Assembly: GCA_016932955.1 (NCBI GenBank)
Contig: JAFGBV010000135.1
Location: forward strand, 1-32,313
Direction of reading: 5' to 3'
Source: Anaerolineales bacterium
Lineage (GTDB): Bacteria > Chloroflexota > Anaerolineae > Anaerolineales > UBA4823
DNA length: 32,313 nucleotides
The first letter of the stretch is position 1, and the number at the start of each line of letters is the position of its first letter. The position numbers and the translations under genes were made by a program. The notes below the pieces were generated by a model, which saw only the letters and a list, made by a program, of their open reading frames with translations, searched no databases and had not been told where the DNA came from. Shown piece by piece: positions 25,661-32,313 of this stretch.

Positions 25661-26266
25661 ATGAACGCTGATTTCTTGCACACTGAACTCACACCAGACC
25701 CTCTCCCCCAGGGCGAAGCAGCCAATTGGCGGCGGGTTTTGCTGGATACATTGGAGACAATCCTCTTATCCCTCATCCTCTTCGTTGCCATCAACGCCAT
25801 CTCCGAGCGCATCCGCGTCGAATCGATCAGTATGCAGCCCAACCTGTATGAAGGCGATTTCGTTTACGTCAACAAGCTTGCTTACCGGTTGGGCGGCGGC
25901 ATTCCGCGCCGCGGCGATGTCATCGTCTTCCAGCTCCCCCTCAATCCGAATGCCACCCCTTATATCAAACGCGTCATCGGCCTCCCTGGAGACCAGGTTC
26001 ATATCGCTGATGGGCAGGTTTACATCAACGGCGAGGCCCTCATCGAGCCTTATCTCATCGTGTCCACCAATCGGGGCGGAGATTGGACAATTCCCGAAGG
26101 GGCGGTTTTCGTCATGGGTGACAACCGCAATAACTCCTCTGACTCCCGCGCCTTCGGCGTGGTCACCATCGAATACATCATCGGGCGGGCAGAGTTTATC
26201 TACTGGCCAATTGATAATTGGGCTGCCTTGCACATTAATACAGCCGTGGCTGCACCCGAACAGTGA
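25661..26266 (+). CDS. lepB: signal peptidase I
   Basis: This membrane enzyme removes signal peptides from exported proteins. One transmembrane helix lies at about residues 32-48. The catalytic Ser57 lies in SISMQPNL, Lys103 in YIKRVIGLPGD, and the box GDNRNNSSDSR follows. It has 201 residues. I prefer the ATG at 25661. A TTG at 25637 is in frame but would place the promoter-like sequence inside the gene. The ATG has no ribosome site, only a T-rich stretch. A good extended -10 lies eight bases upstream, so the mRNA may be leaderless. Confidence 0.93.
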   Translation: MNADFLHTELTPDPLPQGEAANWRRVLLDTLETILLSLILFVAINAISERIRVESISMQPNLYEGDFVYVNKLAYRLGGGIPRRGDVIVFQLPLNPNATPYIKRVIGLPGDQVHIADGQVYINGEALIEPYLIVSTNRGGDWTIPEGAVFVMGDNRNNSSDSRAFGVVTIEYIIGRAEFIYWPIDNWAALHINTAVAAPEQ

Positions 26267-26326
26267 GCGACCACTCCGCCTTGAAACAGGCGGTGTAACA
26301 AATCCGGAATAGATACGTTCAGAATT

Positions 26327-26884
26327 ATGAACGCTATGCAAGACCCGCCCGTCGACGACAGCACCCTGCTGCAGCAAGCCCAGGCAGGCAGCCCAGACGC
26401 ATTCGGTGCACTGTATGAGCGCCACGCCCTGGCAGTTTTCCGTTATTTGGCCGCCCACTTGACCAGCAGCCTGGACGCAGAGGATCTCACCGGTGATGTG
26501 TTCTTACGGGCATGGCAGGCCATCCCCAAATACCGTGAGCGCGGCGTGCCTTTCCTGGCTTTCTTGCTGCGCATCGCCCGCAACGCCCTGATCGATCATT
26601 ACCGGCGCAGTGCTCGCCCAGGGCAACAGGCTCTCTCGGATGCGGAGATTGAGCTGCCCGATGTTGGCCCCGGCCCTGCCGAGTTGACTGCTGCCCGCCA
26701 CGAACAGCGTCAGTTAGCCAGCATGTTGGCAGGCTTGCCAGGCGATTACCGCACCGTGCTGGTACTGCGCTTCATCAACGAGCTCTCGCCGGATGAAACC
26801 GCCGTCGTGATGAGGCGCTCACCGGGTGCCGTGCGTGTTTTACAGCACCGTGCATTGGCTGCCCTGCGCAAGCAGATGCAATAA
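26327..26884 (+). CDS. ECF-type RNA polymerase sigma factor
   Basis: A sigma-70 family factor of 185 residues with region 2 (ALYERHALAVFRYLAAHL to FLLRIARNALIDHYRR) and region 4 (LPGDYRTVLVLRFINELS to GAVRVLQHRALAALRK), with little between, as in ECF factors. Such factors steer RNA polymerase to a small regulon and are held by a partner anti-sigma. The next gene, 14 bases on, encodes a DUF5667 membrane protein that probably fills that role. The first codons include ATG 26327 and ATG 26336; neither has a strong ribosome site. Confidence 0.92.
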   Translation: MNAMQDPPVDDSTLLQQAQAGSPDAFGALYERHALAVFRYLAAHLTSSLDAEDLTGDVFLRAWQAIPKYRERGVPFLAFLLRIARNALIDHYRRSARPGQQALSDAEIELPDVGPGPAELTAARHEQRQLASMLAGLPGDYRTVLVLRFINELSPDETAVVMRRSPGAVRVLQHRALAALRKQMQ

Positions 26885-26898
26885 CAAGGAAGTGACCG

Positions 26899-27666
26899 AT
26901 GAACAAGAAAACCCTTGAAATCGAGCGCATCTTAGAGGCCCACCTGCCTGCCATCCAAGCCGGGCAGGAGAGCCTCGACTCCGTGCTGGAGCAGCATCCC
27001 GCCTTGGCTGTGGAGCTGCGCCCGCGACTGGAAGCTGCCCTTTACCTGCGCCGCGCCGGCTCTTCCCTTGCACCCCGCCCGAATTACATCGCCTCTTCGC
27101 GTGGCTGGCTGGTGACGCAGGCGCGTCGCACCCCCCGCCAGCCTGCCTGGCGGCGCTGGGTGGATACTTCTCCGCGCAGCCTGGTGCTCGAATTTGCTAC
27201 CCTGGCCCTGCTCGTGTTCAGCCTGGTTGTGGTGGGCAACAACCTGCGCCTCGCCTCCCTCCTTTCCCTCCCCGGCGAGCCGCTCTACCCGGTGAAGCGC
27301 GCCTTTGAGCAAGCCCAATTAGCCTTCACGCTCAATGACTCGCGTGACGCACAGCTATACATCGATTTCTCCCGCCAGCGCACCAGCGAGGTGATTGAGC
27401 TGGTGCTGGTGGGCAAATATGAGCAGGTCCCGCTCACAGCCGCCCTGCTTCAGACGCAGATCGACCGCGCCCTGGCGGAAATCAATACCGTTGCGCGGAC
27501 AGATCCCGACCAGGCCCAGGCGCTTTCGGCTGCCTTCGCCGATTCCCTCTCCAACGAAGCCTTTATCCTCGATGTGATGATGAACGCCTCCCCGCCAGAA
27601 GCCATCCAGGGTTTGGAGCAAGCGCTGCAGATCACCGAACAGGGTTTGGCTGCCGTGCAGGATTGA
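26899..27666 (+). CDS. DUF5667 single-pass membrane protein, probable anti-sigma partner
   Basis: The N-terminal 50 residues have a helical pattern (LEAHLPAIQAGQESLDSVL, then ELRPRLEAAL) seen in proteins next to sigma factors in Chloroflexota. A single membrane helix lies at about 93-115. The outside part has the DUF5667 signature PGEPLYPVKRAFEQAQLAF followed by long helices. The sigma factor ends 14 bases upstream and AAGGAAG precedes the ATG, so the pair is co-transcribed. Anti-sigma function is inferred from context; no zinc-binding HxxxCxxC motif is seen. Confidence 0.82.
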   Translation: MNKKTLEIERILEAHLPAIQAGQESLDSVLEQHPALAVELRPRLEAALYLRRAGSSLAPRPNYIASSRGWLVTQARRTPRQPAWRRWVDTSPRSLVLEFATLALLVFSLVVVGNNLRLASLLSLPGEPLYPVKRAFEQAQLAFTLNDSRDAQLYIDFSRQRTSEVIELVLVGKYEQVPLTAALLQTQIDRALAEINTVARTDPDQAQALSAAFADSLSNEAFILDVMMNASPPEAIQGLEQALQITEQGLAAVQD

Positions 27667-27714
27667 CTAACCATACAAAATTGATAGCAATGGCGCAATA
27701 GGACGAATTTCTTA

Positions 27715-27743
27715 TTGACAGTTGCGCAGTTTTGTTAGATGAT
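27715..27743 (+). promoter_or_regulatory. promoter of the pseudopilin cluster
   Basis: A perfect TTGACA (27715-27720) and GATGAT (27738-27743, 4 of 6) are separated by 17 bases. Transcription would start near 27750, giving a leader of about 140 bases. An inverted repeat GCGCAA/TTGCGC (27693-27698, 27722-27727) flanks the -35. Confidence 0.6.
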
Positions 27744-27763
27744 TAAGCAAATGAGAATAATCA

Positions 27764-27863
27764 CTGTCCTGGTTTGCTCGCAGGTTTGCTTTTACCTGCC
27801 CGCAGCAGGCGAGACTCTGTTGCACCCCTCGGCTGATCGCGCGAGGCAGCCGGACAGGGCCTG
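27764..27863 (+). ncRNA. structured 5' leader, possible cis-regulatory RNA
   Basis: An outer 6-bp stem (27764-27769 with 27852-27857) encloses competing hairpins. GCAGGT 27780-27785 pairs with ACCTGC 27794-27799, but CCTGC 27795-27799 can instead pair with GCAGG 27805-27809. CTCGC 27777-27781 can pair with GCGAG 27809-27813. Further on, CCTCG/CGAGG (27827-27831, 27842-27846) competes with CGGCTG/CAGCCG (27830-27835, 27847-27852). It does not match the c-di-GMP-I, c-di-AMP or cobalamin classes by eye. Structure was judged by hand only. Confidence 0.4.
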
Positions 27864-27890
27864 TGTTGGTTTAATAAAGGATGAGCTACG

Positions 27891-29108
27891 ATGAATAGAC
27901 ACGAGAAAAAACGCTGGTTTGGTCAGGAAAGAGCTCAGACGATGGTGGAGTTTGTCCTTGTCTTCCCCCTGGTGCTGATGATCGTTTACGGCTTGATCGA
28001 GTTCGGGCGTATGCTCTTCATCTACACCGTCATCACCTCCTCCAGCCGCGAGGGAGCGCGATACGGCGCGGCGCGCGGCGATATCAACCCCGGCGTGCGC
28101 ACCCCCCACTACGCCGACTGTAATGGCATCCTCGATGCAGTACGCAATACTGCCATCCTGATAGACATCCCCGATGCCAATATCACCATCCGCTACGACC
28201 ACGGCCCCGAAACACCCATCATCAGCAATGGCTGCCCTCCCACCGGTTACCCCGATAATGATCCTATCCGCCTGGGCGATCGCATCATCGTCGAAGTGGT
28301 CGGGCGCTACGAGCCGGTGATCCGCTCCCTGCCGGGCGGCTTCACCTTTGGTGGTTTCGATATCGCCTCCGATAACGCCCGCACCATCATCACCAGCGTG
28401 GAGATCCGCGGCACCCCGCCCACCCCCTGGCCTACCTTCACCCAGACCAACTACCCAACGGACATTCCCAGCGCCACCTCCACCAAAACCCGCACCCCCA
28501 CCCCCAGCCCCACGCTGACCTACACGCCCACGCCTACCCTCTCGCCCACCATCACACCCTCGCCCACCATCACCCCTTCGCCGACCATCACACCCACCCC
28601 TACCGATACCCCGCTGACGACGGATACTCCCACGGTGACATCCACCCCGACTGCAACCGGCACCTACGTTCCCACCGCCACGCCGGTCTGCGTGGTCGAC
28701 ACCATCTCCATCCCCAATCCCTCCGGCAATAATTACTACTGGGAGGTGCGCAATACTGGCGGCACGGACGTACGTCTGGACTTTATGTATGTGGATTGGG
28801 CTGACCCCCCCGGCGCGGGCAAGCTGCTTGGCATGGGCTTCATGGGCAACGATCTCTTCCTCGGAGACTTCAGCCCCGGCTTGAGCTTTTCCCCAGCCGA
28901 TATCTGCGACTTAGGCTGCTATGCATCCTGGAAAGTCACCTCGTTGCCCAGCGATCGAGATCTGGCAGTTGGCGCCACCGTTACCTATAGCTTCACCATG
29001 ACCAAGGTGCCTGTAGCAGGTTCCTATACCCTGGAAGGTCTTTATATTGTCATCACGCCTGGCCTTTCAGGCGAGTGCACAGAATACTATTCTTTTATAT
29101 TGCCATAA
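27891..29108 (+). CDS. TadE-like pseudopilin with Pro/Thr-rich stalk and C-terminal domain
   Basis: The N-terminus has the TadE pattern: a short basic lead (to about residue 16), then [20 protein letters not shown] and a hydrophobic helix (about 18-42), then [14 protein letters not shown]. TadE-type proteins are minor pilins or assembly factors of Tad/Flp pili. Residues about 175-266 are a stalk of Thr-Pro repeats, including three SPTITP units. Residues 267-405 form a beta-rich domain with [15 protein letters not shown] and four cysteines. At 405 residues it is more than twice the usual TadE length, so the stalk and end domain are an addition. AAAGGA lies about ten bases before the ATG. It opens a four-gene surface cluster. 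Confidence 0.85.
   Translation: MNRHEKKRWFGQERAQTMVEFVLVFPLVLMIVYGLIEFGRMLFIYTVITSSSREGARYGAARGDINPGVRTPHYADCNGILDAVRNTAILIDIPDANITIRYDHGPETPIISNGCPPTGYPDNDPIRLGDRIIVEVVGRYEPVIRSLPGGFTFGGFDIASDNARTIITSVEIRGTPPTPWPTFTQTNYPTDIPSATSTKTRTPTPSPTLTYTPTPTLSPTITPSPTITPSPTITPTPTDTPLTTDTPTVTSTPTATGTYVPTATPVCVVDTISIPNPSGNNYYWEVRNTGGTDVRLDFMYVDWADPPGAGKLLGMGFMGNDLFLGDFSPGLSFSPADICDLGCYASWKVTSLPSDRDLAVGATVTYSFTMTKVPVAGSYTLEGLYIVITPGLSGECTEYYSFILP
28542..28595 (+). repeat. three tandem 18-base repeats in the stalk region
   Basis: Units at 28542-28559, 28560-28577 and 28578-28595 each encode SPTITP and differ at one to three third positions. They lie inside a longer ACC/CCC-rich tract encoding the Pro/Thr stalk. 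The array could vary in copy number between strains. Confidence 0.85.
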
Positions 29109-29132
29109 CACGCTCGGCGAAGAGCACCTCAG

Positions 29133-30407
29133 ATGAGAGAATTCATGCCGAATAGCACCCAACTCCCCCGTATCATCTCGCTGCGCTGCCTGGTAGCAGT
29201 GTTTGCTCTGGCCGCAGGTGGTCTTTTATTCTTTCCACACGATGCGCAAGCCTACCCAGCAGCAGGCACTCGCATCGAGGTGACTACCACCACGGATGAG
29301 CTAAATAACGATGGCGACTGCTCCCTGCGCGAGGCTGTGCGCGCCGCCAACACCGATGCCGCCGTGGATGCCTGCCCAGCAGGCAATGGCACAGATGCCA
29401 TCTTTCTCCCTGCAGGCACATATAAACTTTCCATTGACGGCAGTGGCGAGAACGCCTCCCTGACCGGCGACCTGGATGTGCTCGATGATCTCACCATCTC
29501 CGGCGCTGGCGCCGCCGATACAATCATCCAGTCTGCGATACCAGACCGCATTTTCCACGTCAGCAGCAGCAGCCGGGTTACGATCAATAACCTGACCCTG
29601 CGCAATGGCACAATCAGCATCGGCGGCTATGGCGGCGGGGCTGTGCTCAACGATGGCAGTGCCTCTCTCACCATCGATCGCTGCGCTTTCACCAACAACA
29701 ATGCTGCCGGACTGGGCGGGGCGATCGACAACATCAGTATTCTCTTCGTGTATAATTCCACATTCAGGCAAAATAGCGCTGGCCAGGGTGGCGCGATTTA
29801 TAACGACGGCGATCTGCTGCTGCGCGATATAACCTTTGATCGCAACACTGCAGAAACCTACGGCGGCGCCGTCGCCAATGGCGGTGTAGCCGGGCTCACC
29901 AATGTCACCTTCAGCGGCAATACTGGCGGCGTAGGCGGTGGCTTGTTTAACGACGGTGAGGTGACTGTGTTCAACAGCACCTTCACCGCCAATTCTGTTG
30001 CCATCAACTCCGAAACCCCTCTGCGCATCTCGAACACCATCGTCGCCAACAGCACCGAAACCGCCGGTGTCAACTGCGCCGGTCTGGGTAATATCAGCTC
30101 CCAGGGGAATAATATCGATAGCGGCGACACCTGCGAATTCACCAACCCTACCGATAAAGTTAACACCGACCCCAGGCTTGACCCTGTTTTGCAGGATAAC
30201 GGTGGTGACACCTTCACCCATGCCTTGCTGCTCAACAGCCCGGCGACTGACAAGGGTAACGAAGAAATTTGCCCCAATGCTGACCAACGCGGCTACCTGC
30301 GCGCCGACGGCGATGATGAGGATACTGAGATTGCCTGCGATATCGGCGCTTTCGAATTCAATGGCCGCGAGCCCGGAAAAACTTTCTTGCCAATGGTTTA
30401 TCGTTAG
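29133..30407 (+). CDS. secreted CSLREA-domain right-handed beta-helix protein
   Basis: A signal peptide (about residues 1-40, ending in DAQA) leads into a CSLREA domain with CSLREAVRAANTDAAVDACP. A right-handed parallel beta-helix of short repeats follows (GGAVLNDG, GGAIDNIS, GGAIYNDGD, GGAVANGG, GGGLFNDG). The end has a choice-of-anchor type CDIGAFEF and finishes in FLPMVYR. Such proteins are large exported surface proteins, usually of unknown ligand. It has 424 residues. The ATG at 29133 has only weak AAGAG upstream; ATG 29148 is an alternative. It lies between two TadE-like genes, so it is probably co-expressed with them. Confidence 0.88.
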   Translation: MREFMPNSTQLPRIISLRCLVAVFALAAGGLLFFPHDAQAYPAAGTRIEVTTTTDELNNDGDCSLREAVRAANTDAAVDACPAGNGTDAIFLPAGTYKLSIDGSGENASLTGDLDVLDDLTISGAGAADTIIQSAIPDRIFHVSSSSRVTINNLTLRNGTISIGGYGGGAVLNDGSASLTIDRCAFTNNNAAGLGGAIDNISILFVYNSTFRQNSAGQGGAIYNDGDLLLRDITFDRNTAETYGGAVANGGVAGLTNVTFSGNTGGVGGGLFNDGEVTVFNSTFTANSVAINSETPLRISNTIVANSTETAGVNCAGLGNISSQGNNIDSGDTCEFTNPTDKVNTDPRLDPVLQDNGGDTFTHALLLNSPATDKGNEEICPNADQRGYLRADGDDEDTEIACDIGAFEFNGREPGKTFLPMVYR

Positions 30408-30423
30408 CAATAGGGAGGTTGCG

Positions 30424-30888
30424 ATGAAAAGAAAAACTCAACACCACACCCGCGAGCAAGGCCAGAGCCTGGTGGAGCTGGCAGTCTCTTTGGTCATTAT
30501 TCTCTACCTGCTGGCTGGCGCCATTGACCTGGGGCGCGCTTTCTTCACCTACTCCGCCCTGCGTGATGCCGCCCAAGAGGGCGCCGCCTACGGTTCCGTC
30601 TATCCTGATGATGTCGATGAGATCATCAAGCGCACCGTTTTTGCCGCCAACCCCAGCGGCGACTGGGATTTCAACACCAATCTCAACCTGCCCCGCCTCT
30701 TCCACCAGGGTGAGATCGATGTTAATGTGCAGATCATCGGCGCCGCTTGCCTGGGCAACACCATCCAGGTGACCGCCACCTACACCCAGTTTCCCACCGG
30801 CATGCTTGCCATGGTGCTTGGCACCCCCACCATACCCATCCGCGCCACCATCAACGACACGATCCTCCAGCCCACCTGCGGCGGCTGA
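30424..30888 (+). CDS. TadE-like pseudopilin
   Basis: A 154-residue protein with the TadE layout: a basic lead (residues 1-11), EQGQSLVELAVSLVIILYLL and a hydrophobic helix, then IDLGRAFFTYSALRDAAQEGAAYGS, and a short beta-rich C-terminal part with one cysteine pair. GGGAGG lies five bases before the ATG, which decides the start against longer open frames upstream. It follows the CSLREA gene by 16 bases and ends before a strong hairpin. It probably sits in the membrane and contributes to a Tad/Flp-type surface structure. Confidence 0.85.
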   Translation: MKRKTQHHTREQGQSLVELAVSLVIILYLLAGAIDLGRAFFTYSALRDAAQEGAAYGSVYPDDVDEIIKRTVFAANPSGDWDFNTNLNLPRLFHQGEIDVNVQIIGAACLGNTIQVTATYTQFPTGMLAMVLGTPTIPIRATINDTILQPTCGG

Positions 30889-30906
30889 CCTTTCTGGAAC
30901 AGCTAT

Positions 30907-30947
30907 TTCGGGGGCTGCCTGCGGCTATGCTGCAGGCAGCCCCCGAA
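30907..30947 (+). terminator. strong hairpin after the second TadE-like gene
   Basis: A perfect 16-bp inverted repeat (30907-30922 with 30932-30947), GC-rich, with a 9-base loop lies 18 bases past the stop. The following bases (TCATTTAAG) are only weakly T-rich, so it may act as a terminator, an attenuator or an mRNA 3'-end stabiliser. Downstream to 31036 I see no clear promoter. Confidence 0.65.
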
Positions 30948-31035
30948 TCATTTAAGCTACCCCATCTGTAACAATCTCCTGATCCCTTCGTTAACCCAAC
31001 CAGAAACGTATATCGTTAGAGATAAGGAGAGACAA

Positions 31036-32310
31036 ATGAACAATCAGCGTATCTCAGAAAAAGGACAGGCTATCGTCTTCCTCGTTGTCGGCCTGGTCGT
31101 ATTCCTCGGCTTCGTCGGCCTGGCAATCGATGGCGGCATGGCCTATTCCGACCGCCGCCATGCCCAGAACTCCGCCGATGCCGCCGCCCTGGCAGCGGCA
31201 GGCACCATCGCTCTCACCCTGGACAATAACAATATCACTTACAACACCGCCAATTTCTGCACCGCTGCCCTCTCGGCTGCCCAAAGCGCCGGCGAGACCT
31301 CAGCCGTCAACCGCGCCGCAGCCAACAACTTCGGCATCGATGCTGATTATAGCGACTGGAATGGGGTGGATATCCAGTGCCACGAGATCGATTACGGCTA
31401 CATCGACCGCGTGATCGAAGTGACCGTGCGCCTCTCCGATACCACCACCACCGCCTTTGCCCACCTGCTCTTCCCCGAAGCCCTCAGCATCCGTACGGAA
31501 GCCGTCACCTGGGTGCGCCCGCCTATGCCATTGGTGTATGGCAACGCTGTGGTGGCGCTTAACCCGGTACCCTGCACCGGTATGGACGGCGCCGGTTTCC
31601 ACGGCGGCAGCAACCTGCAAGTCAGCGGCGGCGGCGTCTGGTCCAACGGCTGCATGCGCGGCGATGGTGGTCCCGTCGTGACTATCGATCCTCCCGGTCC
31701 TGAGATCCACTACCGCTACACTCCCCCGGGCGGGATCGGCGGCACATTCACACCCCCACCCACCTCCACCAACCTCACCCTGCCGCCTGACTCGTACACT
31801 CTCCCCGCCCCGAACTGTGACGGGCGCTGGTTCAATGCTGCAGAAGTCAAACAATTGGCCAATAAATCCAATCCCAATCAAGGTCTCCACGGCCTGTATT
31901 GCATCAACACCGATTCGGGCGACTTACATGTCTCGGGCAACGGCTATTTCACCGGGCGGGAGGTGACGATCTACATGCCCAACAACGATATCATCATCAA
32001 CGCCACCATCACCGTCGACCTGACTGCCCCGCCCGATGGCGCCTCCCCTGCCATCCCGGGCATCCTCATCCACATGCCCGCCAGTAATGATGGCGTGATC
32101 CGCATTAACGGCACTGCTGACTCCAATATCCAGGGCACCATCATGGCGCCCGGCGCCAGCGTGGATGTCACCGGTTGCGCAGGCTTCAACGCATTCCGTT
32201 CCCAGGTCATCGGCTGGAACGTCGAAATTGGCGGCACCGGCGATGCGGGCGTGGTTTTCAATGAGGAAGAGCAGTACCGCAAGCCCGCCTCCCTCGAATT
32301 AGCCCGCTAA
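31036..32310 (+). CDS. TadG-like pilus-assembly protein with extracellular domain
   Basis: The N-terminus has the TadG-type (Tad_N) pattern: EKGQAIVFLVVGLVVFLGFVG as a membrane helix (about residues 10-32), then AIDGGMAYSDRRHAQNSADA and AALAAAG. The remaining 360 residues are exported and beta-rich, with six or more cysteines, a Pro-rich patch near 235-255 and a C-terminal block (IQGTIMAPGASVDVTG) like polymer-forming or adhesin-like domains. AAGGAG lies six bases before the ATG. At 424 residues it is complete, ending three bases before the window end. It is separated from the upstream genes by a strong hairpin. The pilus ATPase and platform genes are not in the window. Confidence 0.85.
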   Translation: MNNQRISEKGQAIVFLVVGLVVFLGFVGLAIDGGMAYSDRRHAQNSADAAALAAAGTIALTLDNNNITYNTANFCTAALSAAQSAGETSAVNRAAANNFGIDADYSDWNGVDIQCHEIDYGYIDRVIEVTVRLSDTTTTAFAHLLFPEALSIRTEAVTWVRPPMPLVYGNAVVALNPVPCTGMDGAGFHGGSNLQVSGGGVWSNGCMRGDGGPVVTIDPPGPEIHYRYTPPGGIGGTFTPPPTSTNLTLPPDSYTLPAPNCDGRWFNAAEVKQLANKSNPNQGLHGLYCINTDSGDLHVSGNGYFTGREVTIYMPNNDIIINATITVDLTAPPDGASPAIPGILIHMPASNDGVIRINGTADSNIQGTIMAPGASVDVTGCAGFNAFRSQVIGWNVEIGGTGDAGVVFNEEEQYRKPASLELAR

Positions 32311-32313
32311 TTC

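Noticed and set aside
27764..27857. Known riboswitch class (c-di-GMP-I, c-di-AMP, cobalamin) in the leader
   Set aside because: The conserved core sequences of these classes (for example GCAAAGCC of c-di-GMP-I) are absent. Only an unclassified structure is reported.
29301..30410. Long minus-strand open frame (369 residues) opposite the CSLREA gene
   Set aside because: The plus-strand gene has a signal peptide, CSLREA motif and beta-helix repeats. The antisense frame is low-complexity Ala/Gly/Val sequence mirroring the repeats, with no supporting ribosome site.

Overview
The window reads as chromosomal DNA of a bacterium of the phylum Chloroflexota, most likely class Anaerolineae. That is an inference from gene content: an ECF sigma factor paired with a DUF5667 membrane protein, a CSLREA-type beta-helix secreted protein, TadE/TadG-type pseudopilins, a Lon-like protease with a long N-terminus, and several dense gene pairs of unknown function. 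I see no insertion sequence, phage gene, CRISPR array or rRNA. No gene-free gap exceeds about 225 bases.

Layout. (1) 1-4861, plus strand: a 5'-truncated alkyl-DHAP-synthase-like flavoenzyme, a glpD-type glycerol-3-phosphate dehydrogenase and an FGGY sugar/polyol kinase, suggesting a glycerol or glycerolipid module. (2) 4868-7843, minus strand: a two-S1-domain RNA-binding protein and ftsH, each with its own terminator and an extended -10 promoter sharing 13 identical bases. (3) 7908-9126, plus strand: an unrecognised four-helix membrane protein behind a near-consensus sigma-70 promoter. (4) 9153-13756, minus strand: efp, an eight-cysteine small protein, a HAD-DinB fusion, and the fabF-fabH condensing enzymes. 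(5) 13957-16215, plus strand: a single-domain response regulator, a DUF192 protein and a secreted LysM/M23 peptidase, ending against a minus-strand DUF2007-type protein. (6) 16693-22854, plus strand: two unrecognised coupled genes, tRNA-Arg(TCT), tpx, a small heat-shock protein, lon and a second response regulator that overlaps lon. (7) 22921-26266, plus strand: a PHP/AlbA_2-type fusion, a GNAT acetyltransferase, a MoaB/Mog-type protein and signal peptidase I. (8) 26327-32310, plus strand: ECF sigma, DUF5667 protein, a structured leader, then TadE-like protein with a Pro/Thr stalk, CSLREA beta-helix protein, a second TadE-like protein and a TadG-like protein.

How the genes may work together: region 6 looks like a proteostasis and oxidative-stress module (peroxidase, chaperone, protease, receiver protein) with a tRNA packed between genes. 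Region 8 looks like a cell-surface module, in which pseudopilins and a secreted beta-helix protein sit beside a sigma/anti-sigma-like pair. The most unusual items are the eight-cysteine protein next to the HAD-DinB fusion, the surface cluster with its structured leader, the unknown 527/148-residue pair, the PHP-AlbA fusion and the possible leaderless start of signal peptidase. All assignments rest on reading motifs by eye; no database search was run.
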